A stretch of DNA of 64,000 bases from Oceanicella sp. SM1341 (GCF_003448965.1 NZ_QRGC01000023.1:32648-96647), one strand, 5' to 3'; counted from the first letter of the stretch, positions 26,605-35,222 are shown. A program made the numbers and translations. Notes: generated from the sequence alone by a model not told the origin.

Positions 26605-27108
26605 CTATTTGCCCGGGCCGGCAGGCGGATCCTCTGCGCCGAGCAGCAGGGCGAGCGGCGGGCCCGCCTGCTTCACCGGCTTGGTGACCACGTAGGTGTA
26701 GTAGCGCGCGAGGCCGAGGCCCGCGGCGAGGAACCCGTCGATCAGCGCCTGGTAGCTCTCGATGTCGCGGGTGACCACGTGGAGCAGGTAGTCGAAACCG
26801 CCGCCCAGCGCCCAGGCGCCCACCACCTCCTCGCGCGCCGCCACCGCGCGCTCGAACCGCGCGAAGCTCTCGGCATGGTGGCGCTCCAGTTCCACGGTGA
26901 CGAACACGCTCACATGCGGCGCGAGCCCGCGCAGCGAGACCTCGGCGCGGTAGGCGCGGATGATGCCCGCCGCCTCCAGCCGCTTCAGCCGCTCCCAGCA
27001 GGGCGTGGGGCTGAGGTTGATGCGCCGGGCGAGCTCGGCCTTAGACAGCCGCGCCTCCCGCGAGAGCAGGGCGAGGATGCGGATGTCACGATCGTCGAGT
27101 TTCAGCAT
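26605..27108 (-). CDS. Lrp/AsnC family transcriptional regulator
   Basis: A 167-residue amino-acid-responsive regulator. The winged helix-turn-helix is at about residues 4-55 (LDDRDIRILALLSREARLSKAELARRINLS, cut at its ends) and a RAM/AsnC-type ligand domain follows (VFVTVELERHH, VVGAWALGGGFDYLLHV). The ATG at 27108 gives the standard N-terminus MLKLDDRDIRIL. It lies 88 bp upstream of the aminotransferase and likely regulates it. Confidence 0.94.
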   Translation of the reverse strand: MLKLDDRDIRILALLSREARLSKAELARRINLSPTPCWERLKRLEAAGIIRAYRAEVSLRGLAPHVSVFVTVELERHHAESFARFERAVAAREEVVGAWALGGGFDYLLHVVTRDIESYQALIDGFLAAGLGLARYYTYVVTKPVKQAGPPLALLLGAEDPPAGPGK

Positions 27109-27251
27109 CGCGGCACGCGGGCGGCCCTCCCTCTCACGGCTCCGGCGCGGGCGGCGCCTCCCCTCCCTTCTAGGGGGCAGGCCCGCCGGGCGGCAAGCCC
27201 CGGGGGGCACGGGCGCCCGCCAGGGCCGGGCGCACCGCGCGGGGCGCCATG

Positions 27252-27325
27252 CCTCTTTGCGGCAGCGCCGCGCTGGGCTTGCGCCACACCTCTTTGCGGC
27301 AGAGCCGCGCGGGGCTTGCGCCCCG
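27252..27325. repeat. Two tandem 37-bp units upstream of the argE-like gene
   Basis: Units at 27252-27288 and 27289-27325 share CCTCTTTGCGGCAG at the start and GGGCTTGCGCC near the end. Looser relatives (GGGCGCCAT, GGGGCGC) occur just upstream. The repeats fill the space between the divergent lrp and argE-like genes, so they may include regulatory sites or be a mobile short repeat. Confidence 0.7.
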
Positions 27326-27381
27326 GGGCCCTCCCCTGCTCAACTGGCCGGAAGGAAACCCGCTTCCGCCGAGGCCCCGCC

Positions 27382-28542
27382 ATGACGCTGCTCGACGACA
27401 CCACCGCCATCCTCGCCGATCTCATCGCTTTTCCCACCGTCTCCTCGGCGAGCAACCTCGAGCTCATCGCCTACGCGGCCGACCGGCTGGGCGCCTGCGG
27501 GGCGAGCCTGTCGCTCAGCCTCGACGAGGCCGGGCAGAAGGCCAATCTCTTCGCCACGCTCGGCCCCGAGCAGGACGGCGGCGTGATGCTCTCCGGCCAT
27601 ACCGACGTGGTGCCGGTCACCGACCAGGACTGGCGCACCGACCCGTTCGCAATGGCCGAGCGCGACCGGCTGCTCTTCGGCCGCGGCGCCTGCGACATGA
27701 AGGGTTTCCTCGCCGCCACGCTGGCCTTTGCCGGCACGCTGCAGGGGCGGCGCCTCGCGCGGCCGCTGCATTTCGCCTTCACCTACGACGAGGAGGTGGG
27801 CTGCATGGGCGGCCGGGCGCTGGCCGAGCAGATGCGCGGCATGCCCTTCCGCCCTGCCGTGGCCATCGTGGGCGAGCCCACCGAGATGCGCATCATCGAG
27901 GGCCACAAGGGCTGCTGCGAATACACCACCGTCTTCACAGGGCTGGAGGGCCACGGCTCGCGCCCCGACCGGGGCGTGAACGCGGTGGAATACGCGGTGC
28001 GCTACGTCTCCCGGCTGATGGAGCTGCGCGAGGAGCTGCGCGCCCGCTGCCCGGCCACGAGCCGCTTCGAGCCGCCCTGGACCACGCTGCAGGTGGGGCG
28101 CATCAGCGGCGGCCACGCGCATAACGTGATCCCCGGGCGCTGCGAGCTCGACTGGGAGCTGCGCCCGGTCACCGCCGCCGACGGCCCCTTCCTGCGCGAG
28201 GCGATCGACCGGTTCGCCGCCGAGACCCTGCTGCCCGAGATGCGCGCCCTCGCCCCCACCGCCGAGATCCTGCGCCACGTGGTGGGCGAGATCGACGGGC
28301 TGGAGCCGGTGCCCGACAACGAGGCAAGGCGCATCGTGGCCGAGCTCACCGGGGCGAACGGCGCCGAGCTGGTGGCCTTCGGCACCGAGGCCGGGCTGTT
28401 CCAGGAGCTCGGGCTCGACGTGGTGGTCTGCGGCCCCGGCTCCATCGCCCAGGCCCACAAGCCGGATGAATACGTGAGCCTCGAACAGCTCTCGCGCTGC
28501 CTCGAGATGCTCGAAGGGCTGGGCACGAAGCTCGCCGCCTGA
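27382..28542 (+). CDS. argE: Acetylornithine deacetylase-like M20 metallohydrolase (ArgE family)
   Basis: A zinc-dependent amidohydrolase of 386 residues that removes N-acyl groups from amino acids, in the classical case N-acetylornithine in arginine synthesis. Metal-binding and catalytic motifs are SGHTDVVPV, GRGACDMKGF, the catalytic Glu pair in FTYDEEVGCMG, GEPTEMR, and a final His in IAQAHKPDEY. The ATG at 27382 starts MTLLDDTTAILADLIAFPTVS, typical of the family. The context (divergent from Lrp and a class III aminotransferase) fits amino-acid or polyamine metabolism, so a catabolic deacylase is an alternative. Confidence 0.88.
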   Translation: MTLLDDTTAILADLIAFPTVSSASNLELIAYAADRLGACGASLSLSLDEAGQKANLFATLGPEQDGGVMLSGHTDVVPVTDQDWRTDPFAMAERDRLLFGRGACDMKGFLAATLAFAGTLQGRRLARPLHFAFTYDEEVGCMGGRALAEQMRGMPFRPAVAIVGEPTEMRIIEGHKGCCEYTTVFTGLEGHGSRPDRGVNAVEYAVRYVSRLMELREELRARCPATSRFEPPWTTLQVGRISGGHAHNVIPGRCELDWELRPVTAADGPFLREAIDRFAAETLLPEMRALAPTAEILRHVVGEIDGLEPVPDNEARRIVAELTGANGAELVAFGTEAGLFQELGLDVVVCGPGSIAQAHKPDEYVSLEQLSRCLEMLEGLGTKLAA

Positions 28543-28770
28543 GGGCCGGGCGGACCCGCGCCTGCACCCCCGGCCGCCGCACGCCGGAAGCGGCGGGTCC
28601 CGGCGCCCCCCGCGCGCCCCGCATCGGACTGTGCCCTGCCGGTGCCGGTCACGCCCTCGGGGCCCGGTGTCGGTGACAGCCCTCGGGCCCGGGCGCAGGC
28701 GCGCATTGCGGGCCGGGCGTCCGGGACATCCTGCGGGCTCGATTTCCGGTCCCGCCCCGCGGGCTCGGCG

Positions 28771-30237
28771 TCAGCCCCGCCCGGCGGGCTCGGTGTCCGG
28801 CGCTTCCACCTGCCACTCGTCGCCCGCGAGCTCGGCCATGTCGAAGCGCTCCACGGCGGCCATGTGCTGGGGCCAGTCCTCGGCGAAGAGCTGCTCCAGC
28901 GCCCGGTCCGCCACCCGCTGCGCGCCCACCGAGATGCCCGGGATGTCGCCGGCGATGCGGCCGTGGCTCATCATCGCGGCGTTGTTCATGCAGGTGACGC
29001 GCGACACCCAGTCATCCGCGCCCGGGATCTTGGGCAGGAATTCCATGCCCGGGCCGAGGTCGGGGTGCTCGAGCAGCTCCGGGTCTTCGCTGCGGCCGGG
29101 GAAGACGTCGCGCCACAGGCGCACGGCGGCGTGCAGGCGGGCAAGCTCGGGCCGCGCCGCCCAGTTCACCGTGAAGCCGGTGCCGGCGATCACGTGGTCG
29201 AAGCGCATCGGGCCCTGCCCGGTCTCGAGCCGCACGCCGCCGGCCTCCGCCGCCGCCCCGGTCACCGGGCAGGACATGCGGATGGCGAAGGCCGGGTGCT
29301 CGGTGCAGCGTAGCACCGAGGCCTTCGGCGGCGGCACGCCCACGGCGCGCATGTGGCGGTTGAGCGCCCAGCGCGCCTCGGGCGGCAGGGCGTGGAAACC
29401 GCGGGCGAAACCGGGCGAGTTTGCCGCGAGGCTCTTGTTCACGCGGGGAAAATCCGGGCGCCGCACGAGGAGGACGACACGGGCCGCCCCCGCCTCCAGC
29501 GCCTCGGCCGCATTGTCGACCGCCGAGGCGCTGGCGCCGACCACCCCCACGCGGCGGCCCTTCAGGGCGGCGAAGTCGATGTCGTCGGCCGAGTGCGAGA
29601 CACCGGGCACCCCGCGCAGGAATTCCGGCATCCAGGGGCCGCCGAGCCCGTCGCGCCCGTTGGCCAGCACCACGTGGCGGGCGAGGTGCCGCTCCTCCGC
29701 CCCGGCCCGGCGGAAGCTGAGCGCGAGCAGGCTGCCCTGCGGCGCGAGGTCGGTGAGGGCGGCGCCGTTCTCCACCTTCAGGCCCGTCACGGCGCGCAGC
29801 CAGTCGAGGTAGTCCATCCATTGCGTGCGGGGGATGCGGCCCAGCGCCTCCCATTCCGCCGCCCCCCATTGCGCCTCGAACCAGGCGCGGAAGGTGAGGG
29901 CCGGCACGTCGACGCAGGGCCCCGCGAGGTGCTTGGGCGAGCGCAGGGTGCGCATGCGCGCATAGGTCACCCAGGGGCCCTCGCGGCCCGGTGCTGCGCG
30001 GTCGAACAGGCGGATGTTGCGGATGCCCCGGCGCAGCAGGGCGATGGCGGTGGCAATGCCGGCCATGCCCGCCCCGATCACCGCCACGTCGAGCACCGGG
30101 GCGCCGCCGGGCCCGGCCCGGGGCGGCACCCAGTTCTTCACCGGCTCCTCGAGGCAGGCGAGATCGTGGCGCAGCCGGGCCTCAAGCGCTGCGAGGCCGG
30201 GGGCGCTCACGCGCCCCGCTCCGCCGCTGCGCCACAT
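28771..30237 (-). CDS. FAD-dependent oxidoreductase (flavin monooxygenase-like)
   Basis: A 488-residue NAD(P)H- and FAD-binding protein of the flavin-containing monooxygenase / lysine-ornithine hydroxylase type. The FAD-binding motif is VAVIGAGMAGIATAIALLR at about residues 50-68. A second dinucleotide motif is GRRVGVVGASASAVDNA, and VIAGTGFTVNW is typical of FMO-like proteins. The start is uncertain: ATG 30237 has a poor ribosome binding site and GTG 30210 has GGAG upstream. The substrate is unknown. Confidence 0.85.
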   Translation of the reverse strand: MWRSGGAGRVSAPGLAALEARLRHDLACLEEPVKNWVPPRAGPGGAPVLDVAVIGAGMAGIATAIALLRRGIRNIRLFDRAAPGREGPWVTYARMRTLRSPKHLAGPCVDVPALTFRAWFEAQWGAAEWEALGRIPRTQWMDYLDWLRAVTGLKVENGAALTDLAPQGSLLALSFRRAGAEERHLARHVVLANGRDGLGGPWMPEFLRGVPGVSHSADDIDFAALKGRRVGVVGASASAVDNAAEALEAGAARVVLLVRRPDFPRVNKSLAANSPGFARGFHALPPEARWALNRHMRAVGVPPPKASVLRCTEHPAFAIRMSCPVTGAAAEAGGVRLETGQGPMRFDHVIAGTGFTVNWAARPELARLHAAVRLWRDVFPGRSEDPELLEHPDLGPGMEFLPKIPGADDWVSRVTCMNNAAMMSHGRIAGDIPGISVGAQRVADRALEQLFAEDWPQHMAAVERFDMAELAGDEWQVEAPDTEPAGRG

Positions 30238-30376
30238 CTCGCCGGGATCGCACTCGCACTGCTCACGTCGTCTCTCGCCTTCTGTCACGAAAAAGCGGCG
30301 CCGCGGCCTGCTGGCGCCGTGTGGCCGCACCTTGGCCAGCGGGGCGCCCAGCGTCAACCCGAAGGCGCCCGGCCCT

Positions 30377-31063
30377 TCAGCGCGGCGCGCGCCAGCCGGC
30401 GGCTTCTGCCTCCTCCGGCGAGCAGAACCAGCGCTCGCCGGCGCTCTCGTCGATGCGGGTGCGGGCGTAGGAGGCCGAGCCGGGCACGTGGTAGATGCGC
30501 CCGGAGGCGGAGATGTTGCCCTTGATGGCGCAATCGCCCGGCGGCGTGTCACGCGTGCTGCGCGTGGCGGCCACCGCGGCGCCGGAGGAGGCGTTGCGCG
30601 CCCGGGCGCGATAATCCCACGGGGCCTCGGTGGGGGCCTGCCACACTCCGGCGCCACGCGCGACGGCCGCGGCCTGCTCGGCCTCGTAGTCGCGCGAATA
30701 GCGGGTGTAGGCCCAGGCATAGCCCTCGCGCACCATCTCGCGGCCGAGGTCGCGGCCGCCGGCCACGCATTGCCCCACGCTGCGGCCGTAGCGGTCGGTG
30801 TCGAGCAGGGCGCAGGTGACACGTTCGCCCGCCACGAGGGCCTGCATCGCCTCGGTGGCCTTCGCCCCGCAGGGCCATTCGCCGCCGCCGGCGCGGGCGC
30901 AGGTCTGCGAGGCTTCCGGCGCGTCGATGCCGTTCAGCCGCCATTTCGTGCCGTTTACCGCCAGCGTGTCGCCATCGACCACGCGCACATCGTCGCCCTC
31001 GCCGCAGGCCAGCAGCCCGGCGCAGAGCAGCACGGCCGCAGCCGCGCGCATATGCATGAACAT
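30377..31063 (-). CDS. Thermonuclease-family (SNase) lipoprotein
   Basis: A 228-residue exported nuclease-like protein. It has a lipoprotein signal with Cys20 in GLLACGEG and an SNase domain with VVDGDTLAVNG, WRLNGIDAPE (the Arg and Glu of the active site) and TDRYGRSVGQC. A C-terminal module follows with RIYHVPGSASYARTRID and ERWFCSPEEAEAAGWR, seen at the C-terminus of many alphaproteobacterial SNase proteins. The start at 31063 was chosen for a GGGGCGA-type site; later ATGs at 31057 and 31051 are possible. It probably degrades nucleic acids in the periplasm or at the cell surface. Confidence 0.88.
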   Translation of the reverse strand: MFMHMRAAAAVLLCAGLLACGEGDDVRVVDGDTLAVNGTKWRLNGIDAPEASQTCARAGGGEWPCGAKATEAMQALVAGERVTCALLDTDRYGRSVGQCVAGGRDLGREMVREGYAWAYTRYSRDYEAEQAAAVARGAGVWQAPTEAPWDYRARARNASSGAAVAATRSTRDTPPGDCAIKGNISASGRIYHVPGSASYARTRIDESAGERWFCSPEEAEAAGWRAPR

Positions 31064-31149
31064 CGTCGCCCCGTATTCGTATCCACCACACCCGGAGCGG
31101 AACATAGCCTGCGCCGGCGCAGGCGCAAGTGGCTGAGCCGGCGGAGTTT

Positions 31150-32595
31150 TCAGGCAGGGTTAAGCGGATCTTGCCCGCGCGCGCCGCCGCTGCCGAACGC
31201 GGCCGCCCAGCGCGCCGCGGCTGCGCCCAGCGCGTCCGGAGCGCTGCCGGAAAACCCCACCACCAGCCCGTGGCGCGGCGGGGCCTGCAGGTAGAGCGGC
31301 GAGAGGGCGCGCCCGCCCAGCCCGGCACGCGCCGCGGCGGCGAACCCCTCCGCCTCGGCCGCGGCATCCGCCAGGCCGGCGATGAGGTGCAGGCCCTGGT
31401 CCGGCGCGCGCAGCCCGGGCAGCACGGGCGAGAGCGCGGCCACCAGCGCGTCACGCGCGGCCCGCACCCGCCGCCGCCCGCGGGCGAGATGGGCAGCGAA
31501 ATGCCCCTCGCGCAGGAAGGCGGCCAGGGCCTCTTCGGCCAGGGTCGAGGGGTAGCGATCGGTCCGGGAGCGCAGCGCGACCACCGGCCCCAGCAGCGGC
31601 TCGGGCAGCACCGCGTAACCGGTCCGCAGGCCCGGAAAGAGCGCCTTGGAGAAGGTGCCGATGTAGATCACCCGGCCCGCGCCATCCATGCCCTGCAGCG
31701 CGGTGAGCGGGGGCCCGGCGAAGCGGAACTCGCTGTCGTAATCGTCCTCGATGATCCAGGCCCCGTTGCGCCGCGCCCAGTCCACCAGCGCGAGGCGCCG
31801 CGGCATCGACAGCGCCACCCCGAGCGGGAACTGGTGCGAGGGGGTCACGTGAACGGCGCGGGCGGCCGGTGCCATGCGCGCGCCGGCCGCGGGGTCCATC
31901 CCCTCGCCGTCCACCGGCACGCCGGTGAGCGCCATCCCGGCGCCGAGGAAGGCGGCGCGGGCCATCGGGTAGCACGGGTCCTCGACCCAGACCGGGTCTC
32001 CGGGCGAAAGCACGGCGCGGATCACCAGGTCCAGCGCCTGCTGGGTGCCGGAGGTGAGCAGGACCTGGCCCGGGTCGCAGCGCACGCCCCGCGCGGTGCG
32101 CAGGTAGGCCGCCACCTCCTCGCGCAGGGCCCGGCCGCCGAGCGGGTCGCCGTAGCTGAAATGCGTCGCCGCGGGGCGGGCGAGCTGGCGGTTCAGCAGG
32201 GTGCGGAAGATGCGCATGGTCCGCGCGTCGGGCGCGGTGAGGCCCAGGGTGCCGGGCGGCGGCGGTCCCGGTTCCGGCGGCAGGGGCTGCAGCGCCGGAG
32301 CCGGCGCCGCCACCCGCGGAACCCGGGCCGCCACGAAAGTGCCCGCCCCGGTGCGCGACTCGGCGAACCCGTCGGCGTTGAGCATCTCGAAGGCGGTCAC
32401 GGCCGCCCCGCGCGACAGGCCCAGCCGCGCCGCGAGCGCCCGGGTGGGCGGCAGCTTGGCGCCCGGGCGCAGCGCCCCGGTCTCGATCAGCCGGCGCAGC
32501 TCGGCATAGAGCGCCCGCGCCCGTGGCCCGCCCTCGGGCAGCACGGGGATGAGGGCCGACCAGTCCGGCATATTGGTCTGCGTTCTCTTCGCCAT
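31150..32595 (-). CDS. MocR-family (GntR + aminotransferase-like) regulator, PdxR type
   Basis: A 481-residue chimeric regulator. The N-terminal GntR winged helix is at about 15-80 (LYAELRRLIETGALRPG, LAARLGLSRGAAVTAFE). A fold-type I aminotransferase-like domain follows that binds PLP, with the PLP Lys in GTFSKALFPGLRTGY and YGDPLGGRALREEVAAYL. It is divergent from a pyridoxamine-phosphate-oxidase-like gene; MocR/PdxR proteins commonly control vitamin B6 or flavin genes next door. The ATG at 32595 is preferred; ATG 32571 is possible. ATTGG/CCAAT repeats lie just upstream. Confidence 0.9.
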   Translation of the reverse strand: MAKRTQTNMPDWSALIPVLPEGGPRARALYAELRRLIETGALRPGAKLPPTRALAARLGLSRGAAVTAFEMLNADGFAESRTGAGTFVAARVPRVAAPAPALQPLPPEPGPPPPGTLGLTAPDARTMRIFRTLLNRQLARPAATHFSYGDPLGGRALREEVAAYLRTARGVRCDPGQVLLTSGTQQALDLVIRAVLSPGDPVWVEDPCYPMARAAFLGAGMALTGVPVDGEGMDPAAGARMAPAARAVHVTPSHQFPLGVALSMPRRLALVDWARRNGAWIIEDDYDSEFRFAGPPLTALQGMDGAGRVIYIGTFSKALFPGLRTGYAVLPEPLLGPVVALRSRTDRYPSTLAEEALAAFLREGHFAAHLARGRRRVRAARDALVAALSPVLPGLRAPDQGLHLIAGLADAAAEAEGFAAAARAGLGGRALSPLYLQAPPRHGLVVGFSGSAPDALGAAAARWAAAFGSGGARGQDPLNPA

Positions 32596-32617
32596 ATTGG
32601 ACCTATATCGAACCAAT
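32596..32617. promoter_or_regulatory. Inverted repeat ATTGG-N12-CCAAT, probable MocR-type operator
   Basis: The left arm ATTGG (32596-32600) and right arm CCAAT (32613-32617) abut the regulator's start codon. A direct copy of CATATTGG lies at 32569-32576, 24 bp from the one at 32593-32600. Direct plus inverted half-sites are what MocR-family dimers bind, so this is probably the shared operator of the regulator and the PPOX gene. Confidence 0.6.
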
Positions 32618-32674
32618 CCGATGCCCTAGCTGTGACTGCAACACACACGCATTGCAACCAGCGAAAGCCAGACC

Positions 32675-33406
32675 ATGCCCGACGACATGCACGCCCCCGC
32701 CCCGGACTATCCCGTCACCCCGCGCAACCGGGTAAAGCGCACGCCCGAGCGCGGCGTCTACGACCGCGAGACCGTGCACGCCATCCTCGACGCCGGCATG
32801 CTGTGCCACGTGGCCTGGGTGCTGGACGGCCAGCCCTTCTGCACCCCCACCTTCCACTGGCGCGAGGGCGACACGCTCTACTGGCACGGCTCCTCGGCCA
32901 GCCGGATGCTGCGCAGCCTGCGCGCCGGGCTGCCGGCCTGCGTGACCGTCTCGCATCTCGACGGGCTGGTGCTGGCGCGCTGCGGCTTCAACCACTCGGC
33001 CAACTACCGCTCGGTGATGTGCTTCGGCACCGCGCGCATCGTGGAGGACCCGGAGGAGAAGGCCCGCGCCCTCACGGCGGTCATCGACCGCTTCTTCCCC
33101 GAGCGCGCCGCCACCCTGCGCGCCAACACCGCGCAGGAGGTGAAGGCCACCACGGTGATCGGCATGCACATCGACGAGGCCTCCGCCAAGATCCGCGCCA
33201 AGGGCGTGGGCGACGGGCCGGAGGAATTCGGCCAGCGCGTCTGGGCCGGGGTGCTGCCGGTGCGCACGGTGATCGGCGCGGCGGAGCCCTGCCCGAACAC
33301 GCAGCCCGCCCTGCCCCGGCCCGCCTCTCTCGACGTCTACGCCGAGGGCGGCACGCTGGACGCGGCGCTGCGCGCCACCCAGGCGCTCTACGAGGCGGCC
33401 GGCTGA
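32675..33406 (+). CDS. PPOX-class (pyridoxamine 5'-phosphate oxidase-like) flavoprotein
   Basis: A 243-residue split-barrel FMN/haem-binding-type protein of the pyridoxamine phosphate oxidase superfamily. Family-like stretches are VKRTPERGVYDRETVHAIL, CHVAWVLDGQPFCTPTFHW, YWHGSSASRMLRSL and NYRSVMCFGTARIV. It is likely a flavin-nucleotide-binding enzyme rather than PdxH itself; the substrate is unknown. Transcription is divergent from the MocR-type regulator. A strong terminator follows 57 bp after the stop. Confidence 0.9.
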   Translation: MPDDMHAPAPDYPVTPRNRVKRTPERGVYDRETVHAILDAGMLCHVAWVLDGQPFCTPTFHWREGDTLYWHGSSASRMLRSLRAGLPACVTVSHLDGLVLARCGFNHSANYRSVMCFGTARIVEDPEEKARALTAVIDRFFPERAATLRANTAQEVKATTVIGMHIDEASAKIRAKGVGDGPEEFGQRVWAGVLPVRTVIGAAEPCPNTQPALPRPASLDVYAEGGTLDAALRATQALYEAAG

Positions 33407-33462
33407 AGAAGCCCCGGGGCGGCGCGCGCCGGGAGAACCATCCACGGCGCGCCCACAGCTTT

Positions 33463-33486
33463 CCCCGGGGTTGTCCCCGGGGTTTT
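33463..33486 (+). terminator. Rho-independent terminator after the PPOX gene
   Basis: CCCCGGGG-TTGT-CCCCGGGG forms a perfect 8-bp stem with a 4-nt loop and is followed by TTTT on the plus strand. There is no T-run on the minus strand, so it serves the PPOX gene, not the convergent lipoprotein gene. Confidence 0.8.
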
Positions 33487-33494
33487 CCACAGGG

Positions 33495-34295
33495 TCAGCT
33501 GTCCGGCCCGGCCGCCTGCCGGGCGGCGAGCAGCCCGGTGAACATCGCCTCAACCTCCGGCACGAGGCGGCGGGTGACCTCGAGCAGCGCCTCGCCCTGC
33601 ATCCGCTCCATGCGCCGGTCCGAACCCCAGGAGGGGCTGAGGCGCGACAGGTCGGCCGAGGCGGTCGCGGTGCCGTAGGGGTAGCCGTTGCGCACGTCGA
33701 GCAGCAGGGCCGCGGCGCGGCCCTCGACCTCGATGGACCGCGTGGGCAGGATCGCGCCGCCGATGATGGTGAGATCGGCGAAGCCGAGCCCGGTGGCCGT
33801 CTTGTCCGCCCGCACGCCGGCCTCGTAGACCAGCACGGCGTCGATGTGCTGGCGCGCCGCCCCGATCCGGATGGTGGCGATCACGTCGGAGGGGTCACTC
33901 CATCCGCGCGAGAGGTCCGGCCCCCCGGTATCGGCCACGGCCGAGGCGGCGATGAGCGGCTGCACCGCCACGAAACTGCCCAGCTCCGCATGCGCTTCCG
34001 CCAGTTCCGCCCAGATCGCCGCCTCATCCGCCGGCAGGGTGGTAAGCCGGCGGTTCACCACCCGGGCCAGCCCGATCCGCGCCGGGAACCGCAGCAGCGG
34101 CTCGACGGCGGCGGCCATCCGCACCCGCTCATCGAGGCCCGGCGCGGCGCCCTCCCCTGCCTGCTGCGCGGGCAGGGCCGGCGGCGCCTCGTAGCGGGAA
34201 AGCCAGTCGGCCCCGGAACTCGTCTGCACCTGGTGGTCTGCACAGGCGGTGAGGAACAGGGCGGCCGCCAGCGCCGCGACAGCAATCGGTTTCAT
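33495..34295 (-). CDS. Lipoprotein of unknown function, divergent from DUF6502 gene
   Basis: I do not recognise the family. The 266-residue product has a lipoprotein signal with Cys18 in LFLTACADH. The mature part starts with a Pro/Ala-rich linker. It contains RIGLARVVNRRLTTLP, SDVIATIRIGAARQHIDAVLVYEAG and ADLTIIGGAILPTRSIEVEGRAAALLLDVRNG, an alpha/beta pattern like other envelope lipoproteins that assemble in rings, but this is only a resemblance. AGGAGAG lies about 5 nt before the ATG. It shares a 99-bp control region, with two 18-bp direct repeats, with the DUF6502 gene. Confidence 0.85.
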   Translation of the reverse strand: MKPIAVAALAAALFLTACADHQVQTSSGADWLSRYEAPPALPAQQAGEGAAPGLDERVRMAAAVEPLLRFPARIGLARVVNRRLTTLPADEAAIWAELAEAHAELGSFVAVQPLIAASAVADTGGPDLSRGWSDPSDVIATIRIGAARQHIDAVLVYEAGVRADKTATGLGFADLTIIGGAILPTRSIEVEGRAAALLLDVRNGYPYGTATASADLSRLSPSWGSDRRMERMQGEALLEVTRRLVPEVEAMFTGLLAARQAAGPDS

Positions 34296-34310
34296 CGGTC
34301 TCTCCTGAAT

Positions 34311-34328
34311 ATGGGCAGTTTGCACATT
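34311..34328 (+). promoter_or_regulatory. 18-bp direct repeat, copy 1, lipoprotein/DUF6502 control region
   Basis: ATGGGCAGTTTGCACATT. It matches copy 2 at 15 of 18 positions, 65 bp apart in the same orientation, and lies 16 bp upstream of the lipoprotein start. Probable regulator site. Confidence 0.65.
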
Positions 34329-34375
34329 TATTGCGACTCCCATAGCAGACATCCGGGCTTGCGGGAAAGCGAAAA

Positions 34376-34393
34376 ATGGGCGATATGCACATT
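34376..34393 (+). promoter_or_regulatory. 18-bp direct repeat, copy 2, at the DUF6502 start
   Basis: ATGGGCGATATGCACATT ends one base before the ATG of the DUF6502 gene, so a protein bound here would block its expression. Because it occupies the usual ribosome-binding position there is no Shine-Dalgarno sequence, which suggests a leaderless or weakly translated message. Confidence 0.65.
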
Positions 34394-34394
34394 C

Positions 34395-35222
34395 ATGAAG
34401 AGAATGCCCCAGGACACCCTGCGCCTCGCGGTCCTGCGCGTGCTGCGCCCGCTGGTGAGGCTGCTGATCGGCGGCGGAGTTCCCTATCCGCGCGCCGCCG
34501 AGTGGCTGCGCGCGCTCTACATCGAGGTGGCGGAGGCGGCCTTCCGCCTGCCCGGCAAGCGGATGACCGACAGTCGCATCAGCCTGCTCACCGGGGTGCA
34601 GCGGCGCGAGGTGAAGGCGGTGCGCGGCCAGCCTGCGCCGGAAGCACCGCCGGAAAGCGCGGGCCCCCTGCCCCGGGTGCTGGCGCGCTGGCAGGGCCAC
34701 GCGCCCTACAACACCCGCCCCCGCCTGCCGCGCAGCGCGCCGGCGGGCGTGCCCTCCTTCGAGGGCCTGGTGGCGGAGGTGAGCCAGGACATCCACCCCC
34801 GCACCGTGCTCGACGAGTTGCTGCGGCTGGGGCTGGTGGAGCCCGGCCCGGGGGACGGCGAGTTGCAGCTGCGCAGCGCCGCCTTCGTGCCCGGGGCCGA
34901 CGGCGCGGCCCTGCTGGGCTATCTCGGCGCCAATCTCGGCGACCATGCCGAAGCCGCCGCCGCCAACATCGCCGCCGCCCCGGGGCCCGGCCGCTTCTTC
35001 GAGCGTGCGGTGCACTACAACCGGCTGAGCCCCGCCTCGGTGGCCGAGCTCGACGCGCTGGCCCGCCGGCTGCAATCCGAGGCGCTCGAGGCCCTGAACG
35101 CCCGCGCGCTGGAGCTGCAGGAGGCAGACGAGCAGGCGGCCGACACCGCCACCCTGCGCTTTCGCTGCGGCGCCTTCGTCTATCACCAGGACAGCCGGCC
35201 CGAAGAGGAGACCGCCCCATGA
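34395..35222 (+). CDS. DUF6502 family protein
   Basis: A 275-residue soluble protein that I assign to DUF6502 from the N-terminal pattern LRVLRPLVRLLIGGGVPYPRAAEWLRALYIEVAEAAF and SRISLLTGVQRREVKAV (quoted in part). The first half looks helix-turn-helix-like and the second half is helical with DELLRLGLVEPG. The function is not known; a regulatory role is plausible. The start is ATG 34395 or ATG 34404. Its stop overlaps by 4 nt (ATGA) the start of a 50-residue lipoprotein, and it is divergent from another lipoprotein, so the three genes probably form one module. Confidence 0.82.
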   Translation: MKRMPQDTLRLAVLRVLRPLVRLLIGGGVPYPRAAEWLRALYIEVAEAAFRLPGKRMTDSRISLLTGVQRREVKAVRGQPAPEAPPESAGPLPRVLARWQGHAPYNTRPRLPRSAPAGVPSFEGLVAEVSQDIHPRTVLDELLRLGLVEPGPGDGELQLRSAAFVPGADGAALLGYLGANLGDHAEAAAANIAAAPGPGRFFERAVHYNRLSPASVAELDALARRLQSEALEALNARALELQEADEQAADTATLRFRCGAFVYHQDSRPEEETAP

